The notes beneath the pieces were generated by a model. The model was not told where the DNA came from, ran no database searches, and saw only the letters and a list, made by a program, of their open reading frames with translations. A program made the position numbers and the translations under genes. Of a DNA stretch of 39,570 nucleotides, positions 15,747-25,673 are shown piece after piece. Each line of letters begins with the position of its first letter. Within the stretch, counting starts at the first letter, position 1. Source of the stretch: Pseudonocardia sp. (lineage in GTDB: Bacteria; Actinomycetota; Actinomycetes; Mycobacteriales; Pseudonocardiaceae); assembly GCF_029263155.1 (NCBI RefSeq), contig NZ_JAJCYB010000013.1, forward strand, positions 1-39,570, written 5' to 3'.

Positions 15747-16649
15747 CTACAGCCTCCCGATGATCGCGAGGTCGGCGCGGGCCGCCGCAGCGTGCAGCGC
15801 CCTGCGGGCGAGTTCACCCGCGAGATGGCGCTTGTAGTCGACGGGACCGCGCTGGTCGGCCACCGGGCTGCAGTGCTGCGCGGCGATGTCGCCCGCCTCG
15901 GCGATGTGCTCACCCGTCAGCTGCCGGCCGCGCAGGAAGTCCTCCGCCTCGACGGCGGCGAACTGGCGGGCCCCCACGGCCGTGAGGCCGATCCCGACCT
16001 CGGTCACGACGCTGTCCCGGTCGATCCGCAGCACGGCCGCCGCCGCGGCGACCGCCCAGTCGCCCGCCCGGCGGTCCACCTTGAGGTAGGCACTGCTGCT
16101 GCCGGCGAGTGTCGCCGAGTTCGACAGCGGGATCTGCAGCTCGACCAGCACCTCGGCGGGGCCGACCGCCGTCTGGTAGGGGCCGTGGAAGAACTCCCGC
16201 ATCGGTACCCGGCGGACCCCGGCGGACCCCTCGATGACGGCCGTGGCGCGCAGGGCGGTGAAGGCCGCCGACAGGTCCTCCGACGGGTCCGCCTGGCAGA
16301 CCGAACCGCCCACGGTCCCGCGGTTGCGCACGACCGGATCGGCGATCACCCGCTCGGCGTCGTGCAGCAGTGGGAAGTGCGTGCCGGCCGTCACCGATGC
16401 GAGCAGCTCCGCGTGCCGGACCATCGCACCGATCCGCAGCACGTCCCCCGCCAGGGAGATCCCGCCCAGATCGGCGAGCCCGTTGATGTCGACCAGCAGC
16501 TCCGGCTGGGCGAGTCGGAGCTTCATCATCGGGATGAGGCTGTGCCCACCCGCGACGATCCTCGATTCCGGCCCGTAGCGCTCCAACAGCGCGATCGCGT
16601 CCTCGACGGACGTCGCGCGCTGGTACTCGAAATGGGCTGGAACCTGCAT
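15747..16649 (-). CDS. coxM: CODH medium FAD subunit CoxM1
   Basis: The 300-aa flavoprotein subunit accepts electrons from CoxS. FAD-binding motifs are AGGHSLIPMMKLRL (about residues 34-47) and GTVGGSVCQADPSED (about 110-124), followed by the C-terminal CO_deh_flav_C region. The ATG at 16649 (MQVPAHFEYQRA) follows GGGAGCACG; an in-frame ATG at 16709 is less likely because the intervening residues are not family-like. It is the first gene of the leftward operon; the divergent control region with two palindromes lies upstream. Confidence 0.94.
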   Translation of the reverse strand: MQVPAHFEYQRATSVEDAIALLERYGPESRIVAGGHSLIPMMKLRLAQPELLVDINGLADLGGISLAGDVLRIGAMVRHAELLASVTAGTHFPLLHDAERVIADPVVRNRGTVGGSVCQADPSEDLSAAFTALRATAVIEGSAGVRRVPMREFFHGPYQTAVGPAEVLVELQIPLSNSATLAGSSSAYLKVDRRAGDWAVAAAAAVLRIDRDSVVTEVGIGLTAVGARQFAAVEAEDFLRGRQLTGEHIAEAGDIAAQHCSPVADQRGPVDYKRHLAGELARRALHAAAARADLAIIGRL

Positions 16650-16701
16650 CGTGCTCCCGGCTGGTGGGCGTCGATCCACCATGCTGGTCCCAGTCACATG
16701 C

Positions 16702-16737
16702 CTCGGCAAGACCAGTTAAGTCTTTACTTAGGCCGAG
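16702..16737. promoter_or_regulatory. Nested palindrome, candidate LysR operator between coxM1 and coxM2 operons
   Basis: Within an unusually AT-rich patch, TAAG-TCTTTA-CTTA (16717-16730) is framed by CTCGGC (16702-16707) and GCCGAG (16732-16737). The TAAG-N6-CTTA pattern recurs as a perfect palindrome upstream of the LysR gene (27056-27069). It lies about 53 bp upstream of the coxM1 start, a reasonable regulator position. Binding by the LysR protein is inferred, not shown. Confidence 0.55.
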
Positions 16738-16795
16738 TAGATGGAACGTGCGCCGAGGTGCAGCATGACCGCCACTGAACATCCCAGTCGTCATT

Positions 16796-16840
16796 TCGCG
16801 AACGTGTTCACCCCGGTTTGTACCGGAAGGACGTTCGCGA
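16796..16840 (+). promoter_or_regulatory. Nested inverted repeat in the leader of the coxM2 operon
   Basis: TCGCGAACGT (16796-16805) pairs perfectly with ACGTTCGCGA (16831-16840), and inside it CCGGT (16813-16817) pairs with ACCGG (16822-16826) around TTGT. As RNA this gives a 10-bp stem, an asymmetric internal loop of 7 and 4 nucleotides and a 5-bp hairpin, ending 33 nt before the ATG at 16874. It could equally act as a DNA operator. No T-run follows, so a simple terminator is unlikely. Confidence 0.6.
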
Positions 16841-16873
16841 CGTGGGCTGACGCAACGACGCGAATGAGGACGC

Positions 16874-17137
16874 ATGCCGATCGAATCGAGTGGCCACAGC
16901 CAGGGCAACCCGCGCATGTTCGAGCTCATCGAGGGTGCCCCGAAGACCGGCGGCGCCAGCCCGACGATCTGGGCGTTCCCCCAGATGACCGAGTTCATGA
17001 AGATCGCCGGTCAACCGGTGGCCGGACCGTGGCCGCCGCACCAGGAACCGCGCCCCGATCCGGAGGACGAGGCGCTGCCGGTGGCCGTGGCCGAGCCGCG
17101 GCCCGAGGCCCGTCCCCGACCGCGGCCGACAGCCTGA
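16874..17137 (+). CDS. Small proline-rich protein leading the second cox operon
   Basis: The ATG at 16874 follows GAGGACGC and gives 87 residues. Residues 1-53 are well mixed (FELIEGAPKTGGASPTIWAF, then MTEFMKIAGQPVAGPW); the C-terminal third is rich in Pro, Glu and Arg and probably disordered. Third positions are strongly G/C, supporting a real gene. I do not recognise a family. It is 62 bp upstream of coxM2 in the same direction and directly downstream of the structured leader at 16796-16840, so it is probably co-transcribed with the CODH genes. Confidence 0.65.
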   Translation: MPIESSGHSQGNPRMFELIEGAPKTGGASPTIWAFPQMTEFMKIAGQPVAGPWPPHQEPRPDPEDEALPVAVAEPRPEARPRPRPTA

Positions 17138-17199
17138 TCCCGCTCCCTGCTCCCGTTCCCGCACACCGACGCCCGCCCACCCAGGGCAAGGAGGCCCGG

Positions 17200-18066
17200 A
17201 TGTACCCGTCCAAGTTCCGCTACGAGGCTCCGCGAAGTCTCGACGAGCTGAGTTCCCTGCTGAACCGGTACGGCGACGACGCCAAGATCCTCGCCGGCGG
17301 CCAGAGCCTCGTGCCGATGATGAAGCTCCGCTTCGCCGCGCCGGAGGTGCTCGTCGACATCAACGGCATCCCCGGGCTCGACTACCACCGCGAGGACCCC
17401 GACGGCACCCTGCGCGTGGGTGCACTGTGCCGGCACGTGACGCTGGAGCGGTCGGCCCTGCTGGCGGCGAAGCACCCGCTGATGGCGGCGGCGGCGCCGC
17501 TGATCGCCGACCCGATGGTGCGCAGCCGTGGCACCATGGTCGGCTCGATCTGCCACTCCGACCCCCAGGGCGACTGGGCCTCGGTCCTGCTCGCGCTGGG
17601 TGGGCACATGGTGGCGTTGGGTCCCCGCGGCCGCCGGACCATCGCGGCCGGCCACTTCAGCCTCGGACCGTTCCAGAACGCGCTGCAGCCCGACGAGATC
17701 GCCCTGGAGGCCGTCATCCCGGCCCCGACCGGACAGCGCTCGGGCACCTACCTCAAGCTGGAGCGCCGGGTCGGTGACTTCGCGACCGCCGGCGTCGCGA
17801 TGGCGCTCGAGACCAGCGACGGTCGTGTCGTGCGGGCCGGGATCGCACTCACCGGGGTCGGTCCGAGCAACATCGCCGCCACCGAGGCCGCACAGGTCCT
17901 CGTCGGCAAGCCGTTGTCCGAGGAGTCCATCGAGCAGGCCGCGCAGCTCGCGGCGGCCGCCGCGCAGCCCAGGGGAGACCACCGCGGCAGCGCCGCGTTC
18001 AAGCGCCACGTCGTGGCGACGTTCATCAGACGCGGCCTCGCCCGCGGGGAAGCGGTGGCAGCATGA
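17200..18066 (+). CDS. coxM: CODH medium FAD subunit CoxM2
   Basis: The 288-aa flavin subunit of the second CODH starts at ATG 17200 after AAGGAGG. The first FAD motif is AGGQSLVPMMKLRF (residues 32-45). The second, normally T-I/V-G-G-S, reads GTMVGSICHSDPQGD, so the first glycine of the pair is a valine; CoxM1 has the usual GTVGGS. Most of the FAD-binding and C-terminal domains are otherwise normal (YLKLERRVGDFATAGVA). Its TGA overlaps the coxS2 start (ATGA). Confidence 0.93.
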   Translation: MYPSKFRYEAPRSLDELSSLLNRYGDDAKILAGGQSLVPMMKLRFAAPEVLVDINGIPGLDYHREDPDGTLRVGALCRHVTLERSALLAAKHPLMAAAAPLIADPMVRSRGTMVGSICHSDPQGDWASVLLALGGHMVALGPRGRRTIAAGHFSLGPFQNALQPDEIALEAVIPAPTGQRSGTYLKLERRVGDFATAGVAMALETSDGRVVRAGIALTGVGPSNIAATEAAQVLVGKPLSEESIEQAAQLAAAAAQPRGDHRGSAAFKRHVVATFIRRGLARGEAVAA

Positions 18067-18619
18067 GCTACGGACGTTCGGTCGAGGTCGTCGAGACCGC
18101 CGAGAACGTGCGCCGGATCACGATCACGGTCAACGGCGAGCGACGTGTCGTCGAGGTGGAGCCGCGGCTGCTCCTCGCGCACCTGATGCGTGAGGGCCTC
18201 GGCCTGACCGGTACCCACTTCGGCTGCGACACCACGAACTGCGGTGCCTGCACGGTGCTCTTCGACGGAGAACCGATCAAGTCGTGCACCATGCTCGCGG
18301 TCCAGGCCGACGGGCACGAGGTGACGTCGGTGGAGGGCCTGGGCACGCACAGCGAGCTGGACCCGGTCCAGGAGGGCTTCCAGGCCGAGCACGGACTGCA
18401 GTGCGGCTTCTGCACGCCCGGAATGATGATGGCGTCGAAGGCGCTGCTCAACCGCAACGCGAGCCCGACCGAGGAAGACGTCCGGTGGGCGTTGTCGGGC
18501 AACCTCTGCCGGTGCACCGGCTACCAGAACATCGTCAAGGCGGTCCTGTGGGCCGCCGACAAGCAGCGCCTCTCCGGCCCGGCCGCGGCCGGGGACACGT
18601 CCTCCGAGGAGCATGTCTC

Positions 18620-18623
<4 letters not shown>
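18063..18623 (+). CDS. coxS: CODH small iron-sulfur subunit CoxS2
   Basis: The 186-aa protein has both [2Fe-2S] sites: Cys55, Cys60, Cys63 and Cys75 (GCDTTNCGAC) and Cys114, Cys117, Cys149 and Cys151 (CGFCTPGMM, CRCTGY). It is about 30 residues longer than CoxS1, with an N-terminal extension of about 15 residues and a longer acidic C-terminus. It shuttles electrons between CoxL2 and CoxM2. It overlaps both neighbours by 4 bp, consistent with coupled translation of an equimolar complex. Confidence 0.95.
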
Positions 18624-21034
<2,411 letters not shown>

Positions 21035-21048
21035 GGGAGGAGACCGAT

Positions 21049-21630
21049 ATGGAGATCAAGAACGAGCTCGTGGTCGGCGCCCCGCTGGACAAGGTGTGGG
21101 CCTACCTCCTCGACGTCCCCAACCTCGCACCGTGCCTCCCCGGCGCGGAGCTGGTCGGCGACGACGGCAACGGCACCTACGACGGCAAGGTGGTGGCCCG
21201 GCTCGGCCCGGTGAAGCTGAGCTTCAGCGGCCAGGTCAAGATCATCGAGACCGATGACGCCGCCCACCGGATGGTGATGCACGCCGCCGGCGCCGAGGAC
21301 AAGGGCAAGGGCACCGCGGACATGATGATGACCGTGGTCCTGGCGCCGGCCAGTGGTGGAACGACGATGAAGGTCGAGCAGGACCTGACCGTCTCCGGTG
21401 CGGCCGCCCAGTTCGGGCGCGGCATGATCGCCGACGTCACCGGCGTGCTCATGCAGTCCTTCGCGGAATGCCTGCAGTACAACATCACCAACCAGGGCAG
21501 CGGTGGCACGACGACCGCGGTCCGCGCCGCCAGGCCCGCCAGCGGGTTCGCCATCGGTGTTCGCGCCGCCCGGATGGCGCTGATGCGCGTGTTCGCCCGG
21601 TTCTTCCTTCCCTACGACCGCAACCGATGA
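21049..21630 (+). CDS. coxG: CoxG, CODH membrane-recruitment / quinone-linking protein
   Basis: The 193-aa product has an SRPBCC (START-like) domain of the CoxG family at residues about 1-150 (MEIKNELVVGAPLDKVWAYL, NLAPCLPGAELV, LSFSGQVKI) and a C-terminal basic-hydrophobic helix (FAIGVRAARMALMRVFARFF) that could bind the membrane. In other bacteria CoxG tethers CODH to the membrane, and mycobacterial CoxG has been reported to carry menaquinone from the membrane to CODH. Position right after coxL2 fits. Only this operon has a coxG, so CODH 1 may depend on it too. Confidence 0.93.
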   Translation: MEIKNELVVGAPLDKVWAYLLDVPNLAPCLPGAELVGDDGNGTYDGKVVARLGPVKLSFSGQVKIIETDDAAHRMVMHAAGAEDKGKGTADMMMTVVLAPASGGTTMKVEQDLTVSGAAAQFGRGMIADVTGVLMQSFAECLQYNITNQGSGGTTTAVRAARPASGFAIGVRAARMALMRVFARFFLPYDRNR

Positions 21631-21655
21631 GCCCCGCGGCTGCGAAGGAGAAGTC

Positions 21656-21913
21656 ATGACGCTCTGGTGGATCGGCAACGCCCTGCTGGTGGTGGTGCTC
21701 GTCGTGGTGATCGCGCTGCTCAGCCGGCTGCTCGCCGCGGTGGAGCGCATCCGCGGTGCCGCCGACGACATCCTCACCCACGGCGTGGAGCTGCTCGGCG
21801 AGGTCGAGGACACGCCCGCACTGCTCGTCGAGACGGACGCGACCGTGGCCCAGGTCGCGGTCGGGGCCACCCGGTACGCGGGCAGCGTCGCCACGCTGCT
21901 CCCTGCGAAGTAG
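21656..21913 (+). CDS. Small single-span membrane protein 1 of the cox operon
   Basis: The 85-aa protein starts at ATG 21656 after GAAGGAGAAG. One hydrophobic segment (LLVVVLVVVIALLSRLLAAV, residues about 9-28) is followed by a short amphipathic, Glu/Asp-rich tail (AADDILTHGVELLGEVEDTP). It lies 25 bp after coxG. The same layout, an N-terminal membrane span with a small helical cytoplasmic or exterior domain, recurs in the next four genes. The family is unknown to me; a membrane partner of CODH or CoxG is inferred from position. Confidence 0.78.
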   Translation: MTLWWIGNALLVVVLVVVIALLSRLLAAVERIRGAADDILTHGVELLGEVEDTPALLVETDATVAQVAVGATRYAGSVATLLPAK

Positions 21914-21923
21914 GAGGACGACA

Positions 21924-22151
21924 ATGCCCGTCGTTGCCTGGATCACACTCCTGATCACCGCACTGATCATCGCCGTCGTGGCGGTCGGCCTGCTGCGCGT
22001 GATCCTGCACCTGCGTCACGTCCATGCCACCCTCGCCGCCCTGCAGGGCGGCGTGGACGCCATCGCCGACAACACCAGTACCGTCCCGACGGTGGTCGGG
22101 TCGGTCAACGCCAACCTCGCCCCCGTGCGGGCCTGGTGCGAGACGGTCTGA
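21924..22151 (+). CDS. Small single-span membrane protein 2 of the cox operon
   Basis: The 75-aa product starts at ATG 21924 after TAGGAGGACG. A transmembrane segment spans residues about 5-27 (WITLLITALIIAVVAVGLLR), followed by a histidine-containing helix (VILHLRHVHATLAALQGGVD) and a Ser/Thr/Asn-rich end. It begins 10 bp after the previous gene. The family is not recognised. The three histidines just after the membrane span are notable but their role is unknown. Confidence 0.77.
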   Translation: MPVVAWITLLITALIIAVVAVGLLRVILHLRHVHATLAALQGGVDAIADNTSTVPTVVGSVNANLAPVRAWCETV

Positions 22152-22164
22152 GGAGCCCGCGAAC

Positions 22165-22410
22165 ATGATTCCCTTCGGCTGGACCCTCGGACTCGTCATC
22201 GGCCTGGTGATCGTGGTGGTGGTGGTCGCACTCGTCACCCCGATCCTGGTGCTCGCCTACAAGATCGGCACCCAGGCCCAGCAGCTCGACGCCTCGCTGA
22301 GCCGCTCCCGCACCCACACCGCGGGGCTCGCCGGGCTGAACACGACCATCGACCACGCCACCGAGATCATCGGTGGCCTGCAGCGCGGCCGCGCGCGGCT
22401 GGGAGGCTGA
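22165..22410 (+). CDS. Small single-span membrane protein 3 of the cox operon
   Basis: The 81-aa product starts at ATG 22165 after GAGGAGCCCGC. The membrane span covers residues about 7-32 (LGLVIGLVIVVVVVALVTPI), followed by a coiled-coil-like segment (IGTQAQQLDASLSRSRTHT and NTTIDHATEIIGGLQRG). It is 13 bp after the previous gene and 2 bp before the next. No family is recognised. Confidence 0.77.
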   Translation: MIPFGWTLGLVIGLVIVVVVVALVTPILVLAYKIGTQAQQLDASLSRSRTHTAGLAGLNTTIDHATEIIGGLQRGRARLGG

Positions 22411-22412
22411 CC

Positions 22413-22709
22413 GTGTCCCTCTCTCCCGGAGAGATCACCTACTGGACGGTGATCCTCGTACTCGGCGCCGTCGTGATCGTCGCGGTCGTGGTGCTGCTGA
22501 GCCTGCTCGTGGCCTTCGTCAAACGGATCGACAGCGCGGTCGACGGCATCGCCGGCACGCTCGTCGGCATCACCGAGAACACGAAGGACACCGCGTTGAT
22601 CACCGCGACCGGCGCCGGCCTGGACCTGGTGCTGGGCGAGGGCCTGCAGCACCACCTGTTCCTCGGGCGGGTCGTCGACTCCATCCCCACCCCCGCCGGG
22701 AAGGCATGA
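22413..22709 (+). CDS. Small single-span membrane protein 4 of the cox operon
   Basis: A GTG start at 22413 gives 98 residues. The membrane segment is at about residues 10-34 (WTVILVLGAVVIVAVVVLLS), followed by a helix resembling that of protein 3 (VKRIDSAVDGIAGTLVGITE) and a C-terminal region with LGEGLQHHLFLGRVVDSIP. Start is 2 bp after the previous stop, so translation is probably coupled. The resemblance of the post-membrane helix to its neighbours suggests that the genes arose by duplication. Confidence 0.76.
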   Translation: MSLSPGEITYWTVILVLGAVVIVAVVVLLSLLVAFVKRIDSAVDGIAGTLVGITENTKDTALITATGAGLDLVLGEGLQHHLFLGRVVDSIPTPAGKA

Positions 22710-22711
22710 TC

Positions 22712-23074
22712 ATGTCCGAATCGACTCTGTTGGTCATCACCGTCGTCGAGATCGTGGTGTTGATCGCCGGGCTGGCCTTCTTCGTCTTCTGGCTCGGCTC
22801 GCTGCTCGGCAGGATCGCCACCACGCTGGAGGCCGGTGACGGGCTGGTGAGCCGGATCGCCGCCGACGGCAAGGCGATCCGGCCCGGCCTGGAGCACATC
22901 AACCGCACGGGACGGACCGTCGCGGGGGCGCTGCCGCTGCTCTACGGCTTCGCCGAGGAGGTCATCAGGAAGGTCTCGTCGAACCCCGATCGGCCCCAGG
23001 TCGCCGTTCCGGCCACCGGACGGCGTCGGTCACGCATCCACGAGACGGTCGGGTACGCGCCGTCCCGGCACTGA
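22712..23074 (+). CDS. Small single-span membrane protein 5 of the cox operon
   Basis: The 120-aa product is the longest of the series. ATG 22712 is favoured over ATG 22706 because GGGAAGG then has a suitable spacing. The membrane span is at about residues 5-30 (VITVVEIVVLIAGLAFFVFW); the remainder is helical (LVSRIAADGKAIRPGLEHIN) with a basic C-terminal tail. It ends the rightward cox operon; a strong hairpin follows 22 bp downstream. Function unknown. Confidence 0.77.
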   Translation: MSESTLLVITVVEIVVLIAGLAFFVFWLGSLLGRIATTLEAGDGLVSRIAADGKAIRPGLEHINRTGRTVAGALPLLYGFAEEVIRKVSSNPDRPQVAVPATGRRRSRIHETVGYAPSRH

Positions 23075-23096
23075 CCGGCCACCGTCCACGACCACG

Positions 23097-23125
23097 GCCG
23101 CCCGGCGGGATCCCCGCCGGGCGGC
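23097..23125. terminator. Strong hairpin between convergent operons
   Basis: GCCGCCCGGCGGG (23097-23109) pairs perfectly with CCCGCCGGGCGGC (23113-23125) around an ATC loop. It lies between the convergent ends of the rightward cox operon (23074) and trmO (23159). No T-run follows, as is usual for actinobacterial hairpin terminators; it could serve both directions. Confidence 0.75.
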
Positions 23126-23158
23126 TGCCGTCGTCGGACCGGACGCAGGCCGGTTGCC

Positions 23159-23764
23159 CTACGGCGCGCTGCCTCCGGGGAGCGCCTGCGACGCGGGCGA
23201 GCCCGGCAGCAGCTGCCCGGACCCGGCGACACCGGCCGCGGAGTACCACCCGCCCCGGATCGCGGACACGGCGGCCCAGCCGTCCGCGTAACCGGGCACG
23301 TCGAGGTGCTGTTCCCACGGCTTGATGTCGAGCACCGGCGTCCCGTGGCAGGCGTCGACACCGCGGAACGTGATCCCCGAACCGTCCACCTCCACGACCC
23401 GCACCACGCTGAGGCCGATCGGGTTGGGCCGTGCGGGGTGCCGGGTGGCGAAGACCCCGAACCGGCGGTCGCTGCCGGCCAGCATGAACGGCACCACCTG
23501 CCCGTCGGCCGGTGGCGGGGCGGCCCGGTCCAGCCACAGCAGCAACCACACGTAGTCGAAGTCGGCGATCCCGTCGAGGGCCGCGACGTGCTCGGGGAAG
23601 ACCTCGACGCGGCCCTCCGCGGTGCTGTTCCGGGTCGACTGGATGGGCGTGGCGGCCGGCTGCCGGTAGTCGCTGCGCACGTACCCGATCGGGGCGAACG
23701 CGGGTGTACTCGCGCGGATCCGGGCCTGCTCGGAGCCACACAGGTCGGGGGGCCCGTCGGTCAT
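23159..23764 (-). CDS. trmO: TrmO-type tRNA methyltransferase (UPF0066/YaeB family)
   Basis: The 201-aa protein belongs to the TrmO family, SAM-dependent enzymes that N6-methylate the threonylcarbamoyl-adenosine at position 37 of certain tRNAs. Seen: an N-terminal IGYVRSDYRQP, then IADFDYVWLLLWLDR, the conserved FATRHPARPNPIGLSVVRV (residues about 105-123) and DACHGTPVLDIKPW. A Gly/Ala/Ser-rich tail follows. It is the last gene of the accessory operon, 37 bp after the GIY-YIG-like gene. Relatives lie near molybdoenzyme genes in other genomes (recollection), so a link to CODH is possible, but it may simply be a tRNA-modification gene. Confidence 0.88.
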   Translation of the reverse strand: MTDGPPDLCGSEQARIRASTPAFAPIGYVRSDYRQPAATPIQSTRNSTAEGRVEVFPEHVAALDGIADFDYVWLLLWLDRAAPPPADGQVVPFMLAGSDRRFGVFATRHPARPNPIGLSVVRVVEVDGSGITFRGVDACHGTPVLDIKPWEQHLDVPGYADGWAAVSAIRGGWYSAAGVAGSGQLLPGSPASQALPGGSAP

Positions 23765-23801
23765 TCGTCCACCTTCTCGGTGCTCGGGGCCCGACCTCGG
23801 G

Positions 23802-24233
23802 TCAGTCCGGCCGGTGCTGCGGCAGCGGTGCGGTGTTGGGCGCGTCGGAGTACGCGCCGATCCACTCCGTACGCCAGGAGTTGTCGTAGAGCGTCTCGTT
23901 GCACAGCGGCTCGTACGTCGCGATCAGTTCCTGGGTGATCTGCTCACGATGTGCCCGATTGCCGCCCGGCACCTCCAGGAAGGCGACGTGCAGCTTCCAT
24001 TTCGAACCCGCACGTCGTATCCAGCAGCCGGACCGCCGGTGCTTGAACGGGAACCCGACCGCGGTGAGATCGTCGGCATGTCCGACGTAGGTGACGGCGT
24101 AGCGTTCGGACCGCCCCTCGGGCTCGGGCTTGTAGAGGATCGCGTAGACGCCCGCCCGGGCGGGCGGGCTCCATCCGCCGAGCACCCGTGGCCCGGAGAA
24201 CGCGTATCCCGCGAGCGAGCCGAGCCGGATCAC
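23802..24233 (-). CDS. GIY-YIG-like domain protein in the cox accessory operon
   Basis: The 143-aa product appears to be a GIY-YIG-fold protein: AGVYAILY (GIY position), AVTYVGHADDL (YIG position, residues about 46-56) and a later helix HREQITQELIATYEPLCNE with acidic residues where the family has its catalytic glutamate. The usual arginine after YVG is less clear, so nuclease activity is uncertain. The GTG start at 24233 overlaps the TGA of the upstream gene. Its place between coxD2/coxE2 and trmO is unusual for a nuclease fold; a non-nuclease role is possible. Confidence 0.65.
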   Translation of the reverse strand: MIRLGSLAGYAFSGPRVLGGWSPPARAGVYAILYKPEPEGRSERYAVTYVGHADDLTAVGFPFKHRRSGCWIRRAGSKWKLHVAFLEVPGGNRAHREQITQELIATYEPLCNETLYDNSWRTEWIGAYSDAPNTAPLPQHRPD

Positions 24234-24529
24234 CCCGGTTCGCCCGCGTCCTCGGACTCGCTGATCGCCTCGGCGTGCACGATGGGGAAGTCGGGCAGGC
24301 CCGCGATGCGCACGGCGTCGGTGAACTCGGCACGGCCGCGCTCGATGGCCTCGTCACGGCTGCCGGCCAGCACGACGATCTGTGCGCCGTAGCGGGTGCT
24401 GCCGCCCCCGGTGGCGATCCCCTCCCGGCGCGCCACGGCGTCGGCCAGCTCGACGACCTCCTCGATCGACACCACCGGGTCGGTGTCCGGGTCGCCTTCG
24501 GCCACCAGGCCGACGCTCCATCGCATCAT
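24230..24529 (-). CDS. 99-aa unknown protein of the cox accessory operon
   Basis: ATG 24529 follows AGGAGTTCGACG. The product has alternating strands and helices (MMRWSVGLVAEGDPDTDP, VVSIEEVVELADAVARREG, YGAQIVVLAGSRDEAIERGR) and an acidic end. Cysteines and membrane segments are absent. It lies 10 bp after coxE2 and overlaps the GIY-YIG-like gene by 4 bp, suggesting the two proteins work together. I do not recognise the family. Confidence 0.7.
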   Translation of the reverse strand: MMRWSVGLVAEGDPDTDPVVSIEEVVELADAVARREGIATGGGSTRYGAQIVVLAGSRDEAIERGRAEFTDAVRIAGLPDFPIVHAEAISESEDAGEPG

Positions 24530-24539
24530 CGTCGAACTC

Positions 24540-25673
24540 CTATCCGAGTTGGGGTAGCAGCTGCGCCAGTTCGGCGAGGCTCTCCAGGTCGTGGCCCGAC
24601 AGCAGCACGTCGATGTGCGGCTCGGCCACCATCATGCCCAACGACTGCGGCCGGAAGTGCGGATCCCCGCCCTTGTGCGGGTGCATCCAGACGATGGTGT
24701 GCGACAACCGGGAGAGCCGCTCCATCGCCGTCGCCAACGTGTCCGGGTTGCCCCGGTCGAGCCCGTCGGAGCAGATCACCAGGATCCCCCCGCGAGTGAT
24801 CCCGCGCCTGCCCCAGGTCCGGGCGAACTCGTCGAGGCAGTCGCCGATCCGGGTGCCGCCCTCCCAGTCCACCACGAGTCGCGACGCCTCCGTGAGCGCG
24901 TCGTCCGGGCTGCGCTTCTGCAGCGGGACGGTGATCCTGGTCAGGCGGGTGCCGAAGCAGAACACCTCGACCTTCTGCGCCGCCCGGCGCGCGGTGTGCG
25001 CGAACTGGAGCAGAGCGCGCGAGTAGTCGGCCATGGAGCCGGACACGTCGAGCACCAGCACGAGCGGCCGCAGCTTGACCCGGCGACGCTGCCACCGCAG
25101 CGCGACCGGCTCACCGTGCATCCGCAGCGACTGCCGGACGGTCCGGCGCAGGTCCGGGCGCCGACCCCGACGGGCCGGCCGGGTGCGCCGGGTGCGCCGC
25201 TTCGGCGGGGTCAGCCGGAACTGCGCCATGATGCGCCGCAGCGCCGCGAGCTCGTCGGGGGTGCAGGCGACGAACGACTTGGAGCGCAACGCGGTGACCC
25301 CGGAGGCCATCAGGCCCATCACCGTCTCGTCCTCCTCCGGGTCGCCCGCGGGGTCGGGCGGATCCGTGGCCGGGATGTCGATCACGGCCTCGGACTCGGC
25401 GCTGGACCTCAGCTGCAGCGACAGCATCTCCTCGACCGGGTTGCGTTCGCCGAGGAAGTACGCGCGGAACACCTCGTCGTAGGTGCCGATGTCCTCCCGA
25501 CGCTTGACCAGCGATGTGCGGCCACCCCAGTAGAGGTCCATCAGGTCGGTGGGATCCAGGGGCACCATCACCGCGCAGAAGGTGGAGATGTCGCCCGGGC
25601 CCGCCGAGACGCCCTCGGCCCGGAGTGCCCTGCCGAACCCGACCAGCAGCGACACCAGGTCGTCGTGGGTCAC
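24540..25673 (-). CDS. coxE: CoxE-like von Willebrand factor A protein (set 2)
   Basis: The 377-aa product starts at GTG 25673, overlapping the coxD2 stop. It has the CoxE plan: an N-terminal helical region (LVSLLVGFGRALRAEGVSAG), a linker, an Arg-rich patch (KRRTRRTRPARRGRR), then a VWA domain with DVSGSMADYS (metal-ion site D-x-S-x-S), FGTRLTRIT, GGTRIGDCLDEF and VICSDGLDRG. It is more canonical than the set 1 protein, which has DISASMD. It should act with CoxD2 in assembling the Mo-Cu site of CODH. Confidence 0.92.
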   Translation of the reverse strand: MTHDDLVSLLVGFGRALRAEGVSAGPGDISTFCAVMVPLDPTDLMDLYWGGRTSLVKRREDIGTYDEVFRAYFLGERNPVEEMLSLQLRSSAESEAVIDIPATDPPDPAGDPEEDETVMGLMASGVTALRSKSFVACTPDELAALRRIMAQFRLTPPKRRTRRTRPARRGRRPDLRRTVRQSLRMHGEPVALRWQRRRVKLRPLVLVLDVSGSMADYSRALLQFAHTARRAAQKVEVFCFGTRLTRITVPLQKRSPDDALTEASRLVVDWEGGTRIGDCLDEFARTWGRRGITRGGILVICSDGLDRGNPDTLATAMERLSRLSHTIVWMHPHKGGDPHFRPQSLGMMVAEPHIDVLLSGHDLESLAELAQLLPQLG

